A stretch of 64,000 nt of DNA from Ophiostoma sp. CBS 140.51 (GCA_029298735.1 JANSLP010000049.1:1-64000), one strand, 5' to 3'; counted from the first letter of the stretch, positions 37,301-49,021 are shown. A program made the numbers and translations. Notes: generated from the letters alone by a model not told the origin.

Positions 37301-40300
37301 CAGACGACGGGAGAAAGACGAAGTACTTCTACTTGTACCTATTGCATACAGGTACAGCAAGTATTTCTATGCTTGTCGGACAAGTTGATGACACAAGACT
37401 CTTGAAGTGGTGCGCCAGGTGGAAAACGATGAAATGTTTTGCAAGCACGCCGTGGTTCCACACTCACAGGCAGTGCATGCAGAACATGCTCGAATAAGTA
37501 CAGAAATAAAAAGATACTTGTACTTTTACGGAGAGCTTGCTGTAAGATACTATACGTCTTGGAATGCTCCATACTGATAGTCGTCCCGTCACGAACCACT
37601 ACCGATAGACTGCATCTGGAAGCCATGCCCAGCTGCGGCTCGTGCTACTACCCCAGTGGCGGGCTGCACACCGCTGCTACGCCATGCTGCTTCTCGATGC
37701 GCCATGTCACCCTCAATCGGACGTCTGACGTCTGACGTCTATGGTCTGTGGTATGTGGTCTGTGGTCTGTGGTCTGTGGTCTGTGGTCTGTGGTCTGTGG
37801 TCTGTGGTCTGTGGTCTGTGGTCTGTGGTCTGTGGTCTGTGGTCTGTGGTCTGTCGCATGTGTTCTGCAACAAGTGTCGGGAGCCGCATGTCTCACGCTG
37901 GCGCCGCACTTCACGGTTGCGCCCTCTTATGAGTCTATGCCGTGGAAAGTAACCATCGACCACCACACGGCGTGGAACGTGTGTCCTACCGTGCATCTCG
38001 GCGGTCTTCCAGGCGATTCCCCAGGCCAATTTGTTTTGGCCGATTGCCAGTGAACAATGTTCCACTCCATTTCCCATATTTTCTCTCCATCTCCCCTCTC
38101 CTCTCCCGATCGGCTTGGCCTGTGTCTCATGGTCTCATTCACAAGCCGCCTTATTATCACATCGTGTGAACACGCCCACTCCAGCCGTTCTGATGCCAGA
38201 CCACAAAACCACAATACCGAAAATGCAGACGGTATTACGTACTGTGCGCGCGCCATGCTCCGTTCACGGTGGTTCATAAGGCCATCGGCGCCCCTCGTGG
38301 AGGTCTCCAGCCTAGGCTGTGACAGGAAAGTCTTGCTGGACCTTTCCTGACTGGCGAAAGTGAGACAACATCGGCCATGACGCTACGACATCTCGGCTCT
38401 GTTTTGTTTTGGACTCTTTTCTCTCAAGTGGCCAGTAGTTGGCGCGGACTACAGCATACGCGTTCATATTGATTACAATTTCTTCTTCATCTCCTCTTTC
38501 CCACTGGATTCCGTATTACCACGGCTGCTTGCCTACTGCTATCTAACTTCTTGCCGCTATGCCGTTTAATGGTCCAGCGGCCACGACTTCCTATCTGGGA
38601 GACTACGAACCATTTCCCTTTTCCTACCCCGTATCCATACCACAGGCATAGAAAGGAGCTATTTTTTTTCTTCGTTTTCAATATCACTTGATCCAGCCTC
38701 ACACAAATCCTCACAGGGTGTTCAGAGGCTTTGCCCATCGTCACCAGCGGCCTGTTCCCCATCGTGCCTGCTCCAGTTTCCTTACTCATAGCACGTCTAG
38801 CCTCATCGCCATTTAGTATTCGGTACAAAGGGGGGAATCTGTTCATGTTGAGTTATTTCCCCGGGTCCTCTTGGCCACTCTGAACATCACGCTTGATATA
38901 TCACATTTTCCCACTGGTAAACATGATTCCATTTGCTGGCACCATCTACAAGCTACATCTACAAGTACCAATTCCCACCGGATTTTCGGGAGCTAATGGG
39001 CCACCAAAGCCGAGATCCTCACACCCCATCTGTGAGCATCTACACAAAATAACAATTTTGCCTCATCAACGAAGGAAGATTACAGGCTTTCCAACCTAGC
39101 ACAAGCAAGTGAGCCTGCTTCAAATAGATGATAGCATTCTTCTGGAACACTTACTCACATGCCTTCTTCTTGCCATTGAACGAGTTGGATTTCAAATGAC
39201 TTCTTGTCTTCTTCTAATGGCCCTCTGGAGCATACAGGCCACACAGGCTCACACTATTACCCTTCGACAAAGTGCTCGCTCCTGCCACTGTCCACACTGC
39301 CCACCTATATACGAAGGCCAGCCATACAACTTGGCGCCAGATACTTACTGCGGGCTGCGATCGAGACTATTGAGGTGGGAAAGCTCACCTGAGTCAATGT
39401 CCACACACCCTCCATCCTGTCAGGCTTGGTGTTGCAATGGTAACGTCTCTTGCTGCCTTATTATGCGGCCTACTATCGTGGCATTCTATATTCCGTTGTT
39501 CTGTTCTTTGTTGTAGAGAGAGTCGATCTCATGCATCTCAGCATGGCCACGAAAAGGACCGGACCGACCGGCTTCATGTTTACAAGGAGGCAGTACCAAA
39601 ACCGAAGATACGTCGTACGCAGCGCCTGGTACTTCCCTTCGTATCTTGACTCGGCCACAGTCACCCAGTGTCAGGACGTAGCAGGCTCTTCATGGCCCTG
39701 TCATGGGGCATAATCCTCAAAGGACACGGCGAGCGAGCTAGGGAAAGGGGGGGGGATGTATGGGTAACAGTATGAGAGACATGCACTGAAGTGTATGATC
39801 TATGCCCCATCGCAGCGTCGATGCCGCGCCGTACCATGTACCGCACAGCAGACAGTCTGTCGGAGTAGCCGTGTGGAGACGAAGGTACAAGGCCCATCGA
39901 TCGCCTCTTGGATCTGCTCACCACATACCCCTTCCTTTTATCTCGATACACTTTTGTTCTCCCCTCTCGCCCTTCATTCTTTTCTCGTGTAGCCCTCGGG
40001 CCACCCCATTCTCGCTCGCCCTGGTCACACCCACTAACCTTGTTTGTACTTTGTTATATCTCTGGCAAGGCAATTGGCACGGACGGCTGATGCTGGCTGA
40101 GAACCTCCGCCCGCAGCTATCGTGTATGTGTATTTTGTTGGATGAACGGATGGATGGGATGGAAAAAGGCCACCCTTGGCAGTCCGCATAAAAACCCCGA
40201 TAGGCCCGGCTCGTCCATCCCTTTCGGCGTTCTTCTTCTTCTTGTTTCCCTCCTTTGTTTCGATATAGCCGAGTCTTTCTCTTATTTTCATACATATTAC

Positions 40301-40586
40301 AATAAGTGTCAAACTACCCTACCTTAAAATTTCTGACCCTTTATATTCTTCCCCCCCCCCGTCTTTTTTCTTCTCCTTGCTAAGACAACAACAACACACG
40401 TATACAGCCTTACTAGACACGTGCGACATCACACACGGGTAGGGACACGGACAAGCTCACAGAACGGAGCCTACCACGGCAGCCCCGACAGACATAGCTG
40501 CAGTGCGGAATACTCCGCTCGCGGTTTACAACGAGCCCTGGTGCCGAAAAATCTGCTTGGAGTACCCGCGAGTCAAAACTACCACC
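34353..40586. other. Long gene-poor region upstream of the C2H2 gene
   Basis: About 6.2 kb without a convincing coding region. It includes GA-rich sequence (34560-34690), intergenic TACGACGTA/TACTCCGTA motifs (35134, 35543, 35587, 39609), long C/T-rich runs (36400-37200), the 7-bp minisatellite at 37724-37856, and further pyrimidine-rich runs up to the zinc-finger gene. The many short open frames are low complexity. It may contain a long spliced 5' leader for the 40587 gene or non-coding transcripts; sequence alone cannot decide. Confidence 0.5.
37724..37856. repeat. 7-bp minisatellite (TCTGTGG)n, about 19 units
   Basis: The array starts with two TCTGACG units, passes through TCTATGG, TCTGTGG and TATGTGG, then has 13 perfect TCTGTGG units (37759-37849) and ends in TCTGTCG. 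The graded variants at the left edge suggest expansion from a degenerate seed. It keeps frames open on both strands, producing spurious proteins. It is not the TTAGGG telomere repeat. Confidence 0.95.
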
Positions 40587-42265
40587 ATGACACCTGATCG
40601 ATACATTCCAGAGGCTGAAGGCGGGTGTGGGATGGAGAGGCAGGATGGGCAGCAGGTCCATATGCATGCACAACAACAGCTTCGACATCATCTGCCAGAG
40701 AAAATAGCGCAAGGGGCGGCGATGGAGCCGGTATATATCCAAGGAGCCGGCTCTCATTTTGGATATCCCAAGTACCAGCCTGCCGAACCGTCATATGGCC
40801 ACGAAATGCCGGCTACCACCGGCTTCTCACCCCAACACCAACACCAGGCCGTGGCATCCGATGAACCAAGGGCTATTGTTGCAAAGGTTGCATCTGGGCT
40901 TGTCAACGGTGTTCTGCTCCCGGGCGTCATCTACCATCGGCGGCCCGATCATCCATTTCCTCAGCGAAGGTACGCTGCTCTTCTGAACCAGCCGACCTCA
41001 GAGGCAGACTGCGGCAGGGACATCGTCGAGCCCAACACTGGCCGTGTTTACGGCCATATTGTCCAAATGGCCCGCTACTCTGATGTTCAAGTCGTCTATG
41101 TCATCTCGGTGGCCGATGCACTCTGGGACGTAAACCGACGATTTGACGAAGAGGCCCGCTTAGCCACAACTTGGAACAACAAACAGAGGCAAGGTCCCTC
41201 GGGCTGTTCTCGACAGGACACGGAAGACGATGTCGTCAAGAGATGTTCCGACACTTTGGAGATGGTTTCTCCATCAAGACCCATGGGTGAGCCCGTCTCC
41301 TGAGCCTCCCCTCCCCTGCAGCAGACACAAACAGATCACTCTACTTTTTCTGTGCCTCAATTCTTTTCTCATGCTAAGCCATCATAGAACCGGGAGTGTT
41401 GCCTCTCCAACCCAGACATGTGTATTTCGAAGATAAGGAGTGGCATCAGTATATACCGCCAGCATCATCTGCGTCCGATGCAAACTCAGGCCGCCTCTCT
41501 ACTCGTTCGGAATCGTCAATGTCGCCGTCCACCGAGAGTCTCACGTCACGAAGCCCGTTCACCCACCAACGGCCGCTTCAGGTCCAGTTTGTTTACTATA
41601 AGGCCTCGGGCGTACCTGGTGATGACCAGTGCGACAGCCCGGGCGCTCTAGGGGCGGCTGGCAGCAATAACGCTCAGTTTGACTCACAGAGAGCCGATGG
41701 AGATGACTTTGCAAACAGCGAGATTCCCATCAGTGCCCTGCTGCCGGACAGAAAGTGTCCATTTCGGACATGCGAGTACCATACCAAGGGTTTTGTGCGA
41801 AAGCACGACTTGGTCCGCCATATCATCACGCACTATGACGGTCGATTGTACTGCGGCTTCTGTCCCAATGGGCTTGCGAAATCCTTCGGGCGGCCCTTTC
41901 TTCGGGTAGAGCCGCTCAAACGACATCTTGCAGCCGTGCATGGTGCTGCCAAGTTCCGTAAGACACAGAATACGACAGAGGCATACCTGAGAGACCGCAT
42001 CCGGGAACATGGCTCGGTTGGAGCAGGCCACTGCAGCGTATGTGTACGGTCCTTCGCCTCTGCTGCCGAGCTTTATGGTCACATCGAAGGCTGTGTGGTT
42101 CAGCTATTGCTGCTGCGTGCTAGAGAAGATAACGGTAACGCAGCGCCGCTAGATAGAGCCGCCATATTTCAGCCCGCCATTCTCATGGAGGAGGCCGGAT
42201 GGAACGCTGGCTCGTACATTCTCGCTACGGAAAATGCAGGAGCGCTGTCACAAGGCGGGCATTGA
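40587..42265 (+). CDS. C2H2-type zinc-finger protein, putative transcription factor
   Basis: Exons: 40587-41286 and 41388-42265; 525 residues. The junction G|AA rebuilds RPMEPGVLPLQPRHVYFED. The start is an ATG in good context (CCACCATGA). The N-terminal half has Gln/His-rich stretches and a compact segment (VYGHIVQMARYSDVQVVYVI). The C-terminal half has a Ser-rich linker, then three Cys/His clusters: CPFRTC with HDLVRHIITH (357 onward), CGFC with LKRHLAAVH (389 onward, long loop), and CSVC with HIEGC (449 onward). The arrangement resembles fungal C2H2 proteins in which only the first finger is canonical. DNA binding and a regulatory role are inferred. A long gene-poor stretch lies upstream. 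Confidence 0.8.
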
Positions 42266-43126
42266 GTACACGGGACATTTCCAGAAGGTTACGGGCAGTA
42301 GGTGGTCGAGGCAGCGCAAGCCGCCTTCTCTGTGCCGGGCATGTATTTGTATAGTGTAGACGAGTGTATGTACGGAGCATAACAGGACCTGATTTGGCCC
42401 GTGGGACATTTTTATGATTTACAAACTTCAATAGTATGGGGCCATTTTGGTCTGAATTTAGACACTTTTTTATACCGTGTGACTGTGGGAGAATGCATGG
42501 GAGCAACAAGCATGACCATTGGCTGTGCCGTACTCTGACAGGACTCGGGACGTTTCGGCCGGATTGTTTCTCATTAAATACCGTGCTGATGTATCTAAAC
42601 AACCACACCGCAATACGTATGGGCGCGGGCAGGATGCAACAAAAAAAGGCAAGAAAGAAAACAAAAAACTACACAGCGTACAAAACTTTCTGAAGAATGG
42701 ACACCGCGTCGACGTTCATGGCGCCGTATACCGAGCCTTGGACGTAGGGGATAAAAGCCAACTTTGGTTTTGAGGCCGAAGGTTACCGAGAAAATAAACA
42801 TGGATTGACCGAGATGACCTGAGGCAGAAACAGCCCTTGTAAGTGTAAGACGTAGGCTGGGGAGTAAATATGCTTTGTTGACTAGCCCGATGGTGAGCAC
42901 GTCTGAATATAACAGAGGGGGAAAAACACAGTAGCACGAGACAGTAGAAACAGTTGAAGAGCAAAGGTAACAATGACATGTGCAACAAGAAAGAAAAAAT
43001 AACCTAAAGAGAAGCAAACCAGTACATAAAAAGGGCAAAGAGGTACCATCGCTAGGGGCCAGATGCTTCATCAGTCCCCACGCAAAATACAACAAACGAA
43101 AACATTGTTTCCAACCGAGGCTGGGT
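42266..43126. other. Convergent intergenic region, no gene seen
   Basis: Separates the 3' ends of the zinc-finger gene (plus) and YPT7 (minus). A-rich stretches near 42640-42680 and 42985-43030 probably belong to 3' UTRs. Confidence 0.6.
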
Positions 43127-44374
43127 CTAGCATGGGCAGGAGTCCCGGTCGTTCTCAATGTGAATGTTGATCGGGTCCTGATACTCGCCGGGGAACTCCT
43201 CGGACTCCTGCTGCAATGCGTTCTTGGCAATCACTGCGAGATATAATGTCAGTCCTATGCGCTTTCGTGGTTGGGGGTTAGTTCTACTTACCCTCAAATG
43301 CTTGCTCGACATTGATGGCCTCCTTTGCGCTTGTCTCAAAGTACGGAATATCATGTGCCTGACAGAATGTCATTGCACGCTTGGTGGAAATCTGGTGATA
43401 CACGGCAATTAGTCCAGTCCTTTCACGGGGACCTTGGTCATTGTAAAACAGGGTTGTGCGTACCACTCGCTTGCTCTCCTCAACATCGATCTTGTTTCCG
43501 AGCACAACCTGGAAGAAACTCGTTAGCAGCATTCGACACGCATAGAAGGGCCGTAGCCAAGGCGTCCAAATCGGGTGACGCACAAATGGGAAGTTGTCAG
43601 GGTCACGAGGTGATGCCTGCACCAAAAACTCGTCCCGCCAACCCTCGATGGCTTCAAAGCTCTTGGCATTGTTCACATCGAAAACAAGGACGCAGCAGTC
43701 GGCGCCGCGGTAGAAAGCAACACCTAGCGACTGGAAACGTTCCTGTCCGGCAGTATCCCAGAGCTGGCATCATGGAGAGAAAAGATTGTCAGCATTCTCG
43801 CTCAAGGCTTGCATGATTCATTTGCCAGCGGGTTTGGGTAGCTTCCATTCAGCGGAGAGGCTTACCTGCATTGTTACCTGCTGGTCGTTGACAGGGACTT
43901 CGCGTGTAAGAAAGTCGGCGCCAATTGTCGCCTTGTAGCTTGCGCTGAACTTTTTATTGACCTGGAGAATGGTCAAACTGTCAGCCTCATGCTTCCGCTC
44001 GCTCGTCTTCAACATATTTTCAACATTGAGATAACTGCAGCTGGTCCGAGCAAGGCAGTCAGACTTGCAGTCGTAACCCTACAGCCAGATTCTCACAGCT
44101 ATAGATACTGTGCCTCTTTCTCGTTCTCATGAAAAAAGGTGGCAATCGCTGCTCACATATTGGTTCATCAAGCTGGTCTTGCCGACGCCGCTGTCGCCAA
44201 GAATAATAATCTATAAAAAGGAAAGCAAGGGAAAGCCCGTCCCAGATAAAATTAGCAAAACTGAACAAACAAGACAAACCAGCATCAGGAGAGATGGCCA
44301 AAAAGTAAACGGGGGAAAGTATGAGAGGTTTTGTCGGGGCGCACCTTGAGAAGAACCTTCTTTCTCGACGCCAT
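43127..44374 (-). CDS. YPT7: Rab7-family GTPase Ypt7, vacuole/late endosome fusion
   Basis: Seven minus-strand exons: 44374-44345, 44210-44157, 43961-43866, 43763-43584, 43508-43464, 43391-43292, 43233-43127; 203 residues, the normal Rab7 length. All six introns are short, with GTRNGN donors and YAG acceptors. Nucleotide-binding motifs are complete: GDSGVGKT (15-22), effector-loop KATIGADF, WDTAGQ (62-67), NKID (125-128) and TSAK (155-158). FYRGADCCVLVFDV is typical of Rab7. The chain ends CPC, a dual geranylgeranylation site. Ypt7 drives tethering and homotypic fusion at the vacuole through HOPS, and also autophagosome and endosome delivery; this is established for the family and inferred here. 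It is head-to-head with the AAA-like gene at 45177. Confidence 0.97.
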
Positions 44375-45176
44375 GGTTCGTTGCGCGTGCGTAGACAAGA
44401 CGGATGGGTATCTAGAGAGTTGGGCGCAGGTATGGAAAGGAGTCGAGATTGTCTTCGAGAGAACTGTCTTTGAGAGATAACGACTGTGTGGCTGACAGGA
44501 TAACAAAGGGGCGCTGTTCGTTCGTTACGGGCAAGCTCAAACCGTCGAATCGTCGAGTTTATTTGCCTATCGTCGATACGGCTAAGGTGGGCGAACAGTC
44601 GGGGCTTTCTTTTTTGGATGGTGGTGGTTGATGGGAGCTGGCTGCCTAGAAGAGACGGAGAGACAATGTGAGGCTTTGTGGCGGCAGGTGGCCACCAAAT
44701 GTTGTTTGGATGACGGCGGTCACAGCCATGGGCAGGTGACAATCGGCATCCCTAGTTGATCAGTTCCAGCCGTTTGAGGGAAGCTTCCTGGCCAATCAGA
44801 GATGCATTTCCCCACCTAATTGTTATAGGCCCACTCTAATTTCATTTTGTCTATCATACGTTAATCTGATAAGTGCATAACTCTAAGTCAGTCAGCATAT
44901 ACATATATCCCATCTGAAGTTGATCGATCATCTCAGAAGAATTCGGCTCATAGTAATAGAGGGCAATTGCCTGCCTCTCCATACTTGTCCATACTTGTAT
45001 ACCCTTTCCTGAGTTGCGCGCCTCGTTCATGCAATGCTGAGTTCTTCGCCACGGCAAACCCACGATTAAGACAACGTGCACTCCGTGCGAATAGTCTGAC
45101 ACGTCGCCATGCCTGCCGAAAAGCAGGCTCAGCTCCCAGTCCAGGCTTAGTTAAATCGATCGACTACGGCCTGAAA
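44375..45176. other. Divergent intergenic region between YPT7 and AAA-like gene
   Basis: Holds both promoters. A short ATG frame at 45110 (MPAEKQ...) stops before the coding start at 45177 and could be a uORF of the plus-strand gene. No other gene was seen. Confidence 0.55.
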
Positions 45177-46700
45177 ATGGAGGACGACCTCGACCTCGTG
45201 GACCGTGTGCACGGATTAGGCGACTTGGAGCTTGCTATACTGCTGTCACTTGTCAGCCGCGAGCATTGTGTGATTGGTACACCAGAGAGCGCGGTGGATA
45301 ACCTCGTGGATGAAATCGACTTGGTAAGTGAGACGAAATCACCTCAATCGGCAGCAGCGCATCCAGCTAACACATGGCACGTTCAGATATCCCAGGGTAT
45401 CTTTGGGCTTCGCTGTGCTGTGGTGGACTGTCATGCCAGCACGACGCTTGAAGACTTCGCTACGTCCCTGCTATTGCCTACTGTAACATCTATGGCGACC
45501 AAAGGCGGCGACGCCGGAGGGCTCGGCCGCAACAGTTACAGTTACAGCAATGGCACATCGAGACACCGTCTCAACGGGAGCAGTACGGCCAACTACTTCC
45601 AATTATCTTCAACAGCACCGCAGCCTTCTGGCTTATCCGGTGCGCGGACAGCGCGGCAAATGACTGGAGGAGGCCTGACGGCATCGGCCACGAGCCCGTC
45701 CACAGTTACACCAACTGCAATACCCCCCGCTGGCCCTTCACTTGTGGCCAACGTTGTGGTTGCAAAGAATTTGAACATGGCACCCGAAGCCGTCCAGATA
45801 CAGACATTGGAGCTATTACGCACTCGGCGCATTTTTACGGCCACTGCTATGCAAGCGGCGCCCCGACCATTTCTACTTGTTGCTGTGGTTGCCGCTGAAC
45901 GCGGGTTTCGATGGGATGGAGCGGATGACTTTACCCGAGAACCCACGGACCCAAAAATTGGCCAAAAGACTGCGCAAAAAGGCGCGAGGCCCAAAAGTGC
46001 ACCGCACATGACGGCCTATTTGAATGATTTCTTTTCGATGGGTCATTGGCATGACCCGGAAGACGGATATCCCAATATCGAAGACCGAGGGCCATACGCG
46101 GAGGAAGAATGGCGAGGTGAGGGGACTACGGACAGCGAAAGCGTTGTTAGGTGGCAGGGCGGGTCGACACGGACATGGCGCAGACGCAGCACAGCTGCGA
46201 GTGCTTCCAGCCTTGGCACGGTCACTGGTCGTTCCGACGGGCCAGACACCCCGCCCACCTTTTCCGAAGCTGATATCGACCACATCGCAACCTTGAGCAG
46301 GGCCGTTCGTGTTGACATGGAAGTGCTGCGCTACCAGTTGAACGTCGTGGCCTTCCTGCGCATGCATCGCGCGGTGGCTGTCATGGGTCCGGCAATGGGC
46401 GGTGCCAGCTGTGTTTCGCCTCGTGCCACGAAACACCTCGAAAAGCTGGCGCAGTGTCTTGCGCCACTACATCGGCTCGACTATATATCCCCGTCTCTTG
46501 TTGCGTTGGCAGCCCGGAAGACATATCTCCACCGGATACGGACGGTGCCAGTCGGCCACAGCGGCTCGTGCCAGTCCACGGTACATGAACGGAGCATGCA
46601 GTGGGGTAGTGAAAAGGTGGCAGTCGAGGCCATATTGGAAGGAATGAGCCCCGAAGAGGTGATTGACGACGTTCTTGGGACAGTTGTTCCGCCGGTATGA
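45177..46700 (+). CDS. Mg-chelatase/MoxR-like AAA+ relative without a P-loop, unknown function
   Basis: Exons: 45177-45323 and 45387-46700; 486 residues. The 63-bp intron (GTAAGT, GCTAAC, TTCAG) is stop-free and 3n long; splicing gives DEIDLISQGIFGLRC. The N-terminus LELAILLSLVSREHCVIG resembles the strand-helix before the Walker A loop of ChlI/MoxR ATPases, but the loop reads GTPESAVD (34-41) with no Lys-Thr/Ser. The central part contains NVVVAKNLNMAPEAVQIQTL and LLRTRRIFTATAM. The C-terminal part (ISEADIDHIATLSRAVRV; VSPRATKHLEKLAQCLAPLH; RLDYISPSLVALAARKTYLH) resembles the helical lid of that clade. Similar fungal proteins are, I believe, often labelled magnesium chelatase, which fungi do not need. 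A non-catalytic scaffold is plausible but inferred. Confidence 0.75.
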   Translation: MEDDLDLVDRVHGLGDLELAILLSLVSREHCVIGTPESAVDNLVDEIDLVSETKSPQSAAAHPANTWHVQISQGIFGLRCAVVDCHASTTLEDFATSLLLPTVTSMATKGGDAGGLGRNSYSYSNGTSRHRLNGSSTANYFQLSSTAPQPSGLSGARTARQMTGGGLTASATSPSTVTPTAIPPAGPSLVANVVVAKNLNMAPEAVQIQTLELLRTRRIFTATAMQAAPRPFLLVAVVAAERGFRWDGADDFTREPTDPKIGQKTAQKGARPKSAPHMTAYLNDFFSMGHWHDPEDGYPNIEDRGPYAEEEWRGEGTTDSESVVRWQGGSTRTWRRRSTAASASSLGTVTGRSDGPDTPPTFSEADIDHIATLSRAVRVDMEVLRYQLNVVAFLRMHRAVAVMGPAMGGASCVSPRATKHLEKLAQCLAPLHRLDYISPSLVALAARKTYLHRIRTVPVGHSGSCQSTVHERSMQWGSEKVAVEAILEGMSPEEVIDDVLGTVVPPV

Positions 46701-47138
46701 CGCATAATACATACCACGCATAGCGAGTTTTTAGCATCCATGGTAAGTTTTTACAATAAATTCAACACAAGAAACGCCTTGGCAGAACTTGTTTTCGTAG
46801 ACATAGGCCGTAGGCCGTTGGAGGGGATTGTTCCCATGGCCCGACAAACCAAATAAACAGGGCGTCTTAAAAGATTAGGAAAAAAAGGAGAAGAGAAAAG
46901 GAGAACAATAAAACAGTCGAAATGCAAACCCAGACCCAACGCCAAGTGTGTTACGTATCGTATCCGAGGGCAGAAGAACCAGAAGGCATCGACACTGCGT
47001 ATTGCAGCGTTCTTCCCCCTTTTCTCCCCCAGCTTGTTTTATAAAAACCGCAAAATTTGTGTCTAAATATGAGTCGTTTTCCCGACGAGGTTTGTCGTCA
47101 TTAGCTTAGCTCCGGCAAAATTACGGGATATGTCTGGC
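46701..47138. other. Convergent intergenic region, no gene seen
   Basis: Lies between the ends of the AAA-like gene (plus) and GDA1 (minus). A-rich 46880-46915 and T-rich 47030-47050 segments fit 3' UTRs. Confidence 0.6.
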
Positions 47139-49021
47139 TTAACGATGGACTTCAGTGACCTTGCACGACCAGCCGGAGCCCTTCGACAGCAGTGGGAGAC
47201 TAATTGAAAAAAAGAAAAAGGTTAGCATCGAGATCCACTACAGGAAGCAAAGTAGAATACCCAATGGCTCAGGGTATGGGGTACACAAGAGATATATGGG
47301 CTCGGCGACTCACCTGGCTCCCAGGCACCAACCAAGCTCGTTGTCCTTGATCTTCTTGGCGATACGAACTTCGCGGTCAATGGGCATTTCGTAGCCGGTG
47401 TGCACCAGGGCAAGCATGAAGTTGAGGTCCATGCAGTGCTCAGGACGGTCACGGAGTTCATCCAGGGCGCCCGGGATCGACGAAAACACATCCCAGGCAG
47501 CACTGCCCGAGCACACGGTGCCTGCCAGGTCGTGCATTTCGCGAATGGTAAACGACTCGGGCATGCCCAGGGGCTGCGTGCGGTCGAAGAAATATGACAA
47601 AAAGTACACAGCCTCCTTTGCAAAAGTCTTGCCAATGGGAGGTTGGTGGACACCGTTAAAGGAGCAGGGAGCAAGGCCGCATTCGGCGTCCTTGCGCAGG
47701 ATGCGCTCCGCCAGGCTGCGACATTGCGCGGGTGCGGCCTTTGTGGGACCGGTCATGTTGAACTCGGCCATCTCGCCGAGAGGATGTCCTTCATCCAGCT
47801 TGATCTTGACGGTCTTCTCCATACCCACAGAGAAGCAGGGGTTGACGACAGTCGCCTTCGCCCAGGCGGCGGCAGAAGCGCCCTTGTTTGCCTCCTGGAG
47901 GTCGTCGACAAGCGCCTTATAAATAGCGTCACGGGCACTCATCAAGCCGTAGCCCAGGTGCGAATGCTGATACAGGGTGAAATGGCGGCCGCCAAAGTCG
48001 AGATCATACTTGTGGTCACCCTCGGCCATCTTCGAAGGGATGCCACCTTGTGAAAGGCCGTTATAGTTGGGCTCAAAGACAATCTGGGTGGAACCACCGC
48101 CAAGGTCAAAGACGGCTGCCGTCTCCTCATGCTCCGGCATGCCGATATTGCCGAGAAGATAGTTTGTGGTGATCCAGGCATAGACACCCTCGTCGGAGCC
48201 GTCCATGATGGCAACACCGCCCTCCTCGGCGGACTGAACGGGGAACGGGTAGTTCTGCTCCAGATGGAGACGGACGGCGTCCAGGATACGCTGGCTCTTT
48301 TCCGGGCCCAGAAGACGCAGGCCAGCAGTGGCCTTGACAGCGATGGGAGTGCAGCCCTTGAGCTTGTCAGGCACCTCCCGCATGGCCTCCTCCAGGAGCG
48401 GGTCGAGACTGCGAGCTGCGCCCTCGGGGTCGTCGGGGTAGGCACTGAGCCCGCTGCTGCGGCCTTCGACCTTCTTGGTTTGCTTGAAGATTTCGCTCTC
48501 AAGCTCGGGCGTAGCGCCACAGTTGTTGAACTTGTAGACATGGATACGGGAACCGGTGCTGCCAGCGTCGATCATTAGAACGTATTGGACGATGGGTTTG
48601 TCGCGCGAGCTCGAACGTGTGCACCGGTCGGTGCCGTACGAGGCGTCGACGGGCGCCTGGCCATCACTAGGAGAGGAGGAAACTATTGTTGGTTAGCCAG
48701 AGATGACACACACACACACACACACGATGCACGCACGAAGGCGAGCAACCAAATGGGGGGAAGCCTCGGCGCGGCGGACAAGCGATAATTACCTCCGCGA
48801 TAAAGATCGACGCCCTGCGGCGAGAAATAGTAGAATAGGAAGAACACGGCGGACAAGACCGCAACGGCCTTAATCCACCGTGTCTGCTTGGCTTGCGCCA
48901 TCCAGGCGGTCGTGCGCTCCAGGATGGATAGTTGATGCGGGTGAACGCCGTAGCGGGCGGGCTTCTCGTGCGGATCGTGTGCTCGTTTGTTGGTCGGCAG
49001 CGAAACGGATGTTCGGCGCAT
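47139..49021 (-). CDS. GDA1: Golgi guanosine-diphosphatase (GDA1/CD39 family)
   Basis: Minus-strand exons: 49021-48793, 48682-47314, 47199-47139; 552 residues. It hydrolyses GDP to GMP in the Golgi lumen, feeding the GMP/GDP-mannose antiporter for glycosylation. It is a type II membrane protein: a short cytosolic tail, one transmembrane helix at 51-66 (KAVAVLSAVFFLFYYF), then the luminal domain. The four apyrase motifs are present: DAGSTGSR (115-122), ATAGLR (194-199), SDEGVYAWI with the catalytic Glu near 241, and VFDLGGGSTQ (267-276). The short last exon supplies SLPLLSKGSGWSCKVTEVHR. The acceptor at 48683 was chosen over TAG nearer the ATG-like codon because only it preserves phase. Intron 1 carries a CA/TG microsatellite. 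The start at 49021 gives the expected short tail. Confidence 0.95.
48706..48725. repeat. (AC)10 microsatellite in GDA1 intron 1
   Basis: Twenty bases of perfect AC dinucleotide repeat (GT on the coding strand) lie inside the first GDA1 intron, just upstream of its branch-site region. A length polymorphism is likely. Confidence 0.95.

Noticed and set aside
36791..37405. 204- and 181-codon frames rich in Phe, Ser and Pro
   Set aside because: They translate long C/T-rich runs in several frames at once; typical of pyrimidine tracts, not proteins.
37648..38077. Overlapping open frames on both strands full of short repeated peptides (e.g. WSVVCGL)
   Set aside because: They are translations of the 7-bp minisatellite, whose length is not a multiple of three and which contains no stop in any frame; not genes.
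45110..45176. ATG at 45110 as start of the AAA-like gene
   Set aside because: Its frame stops before the conserved region. The ATG at 45177 opens the frame that holds all family-like motifs.
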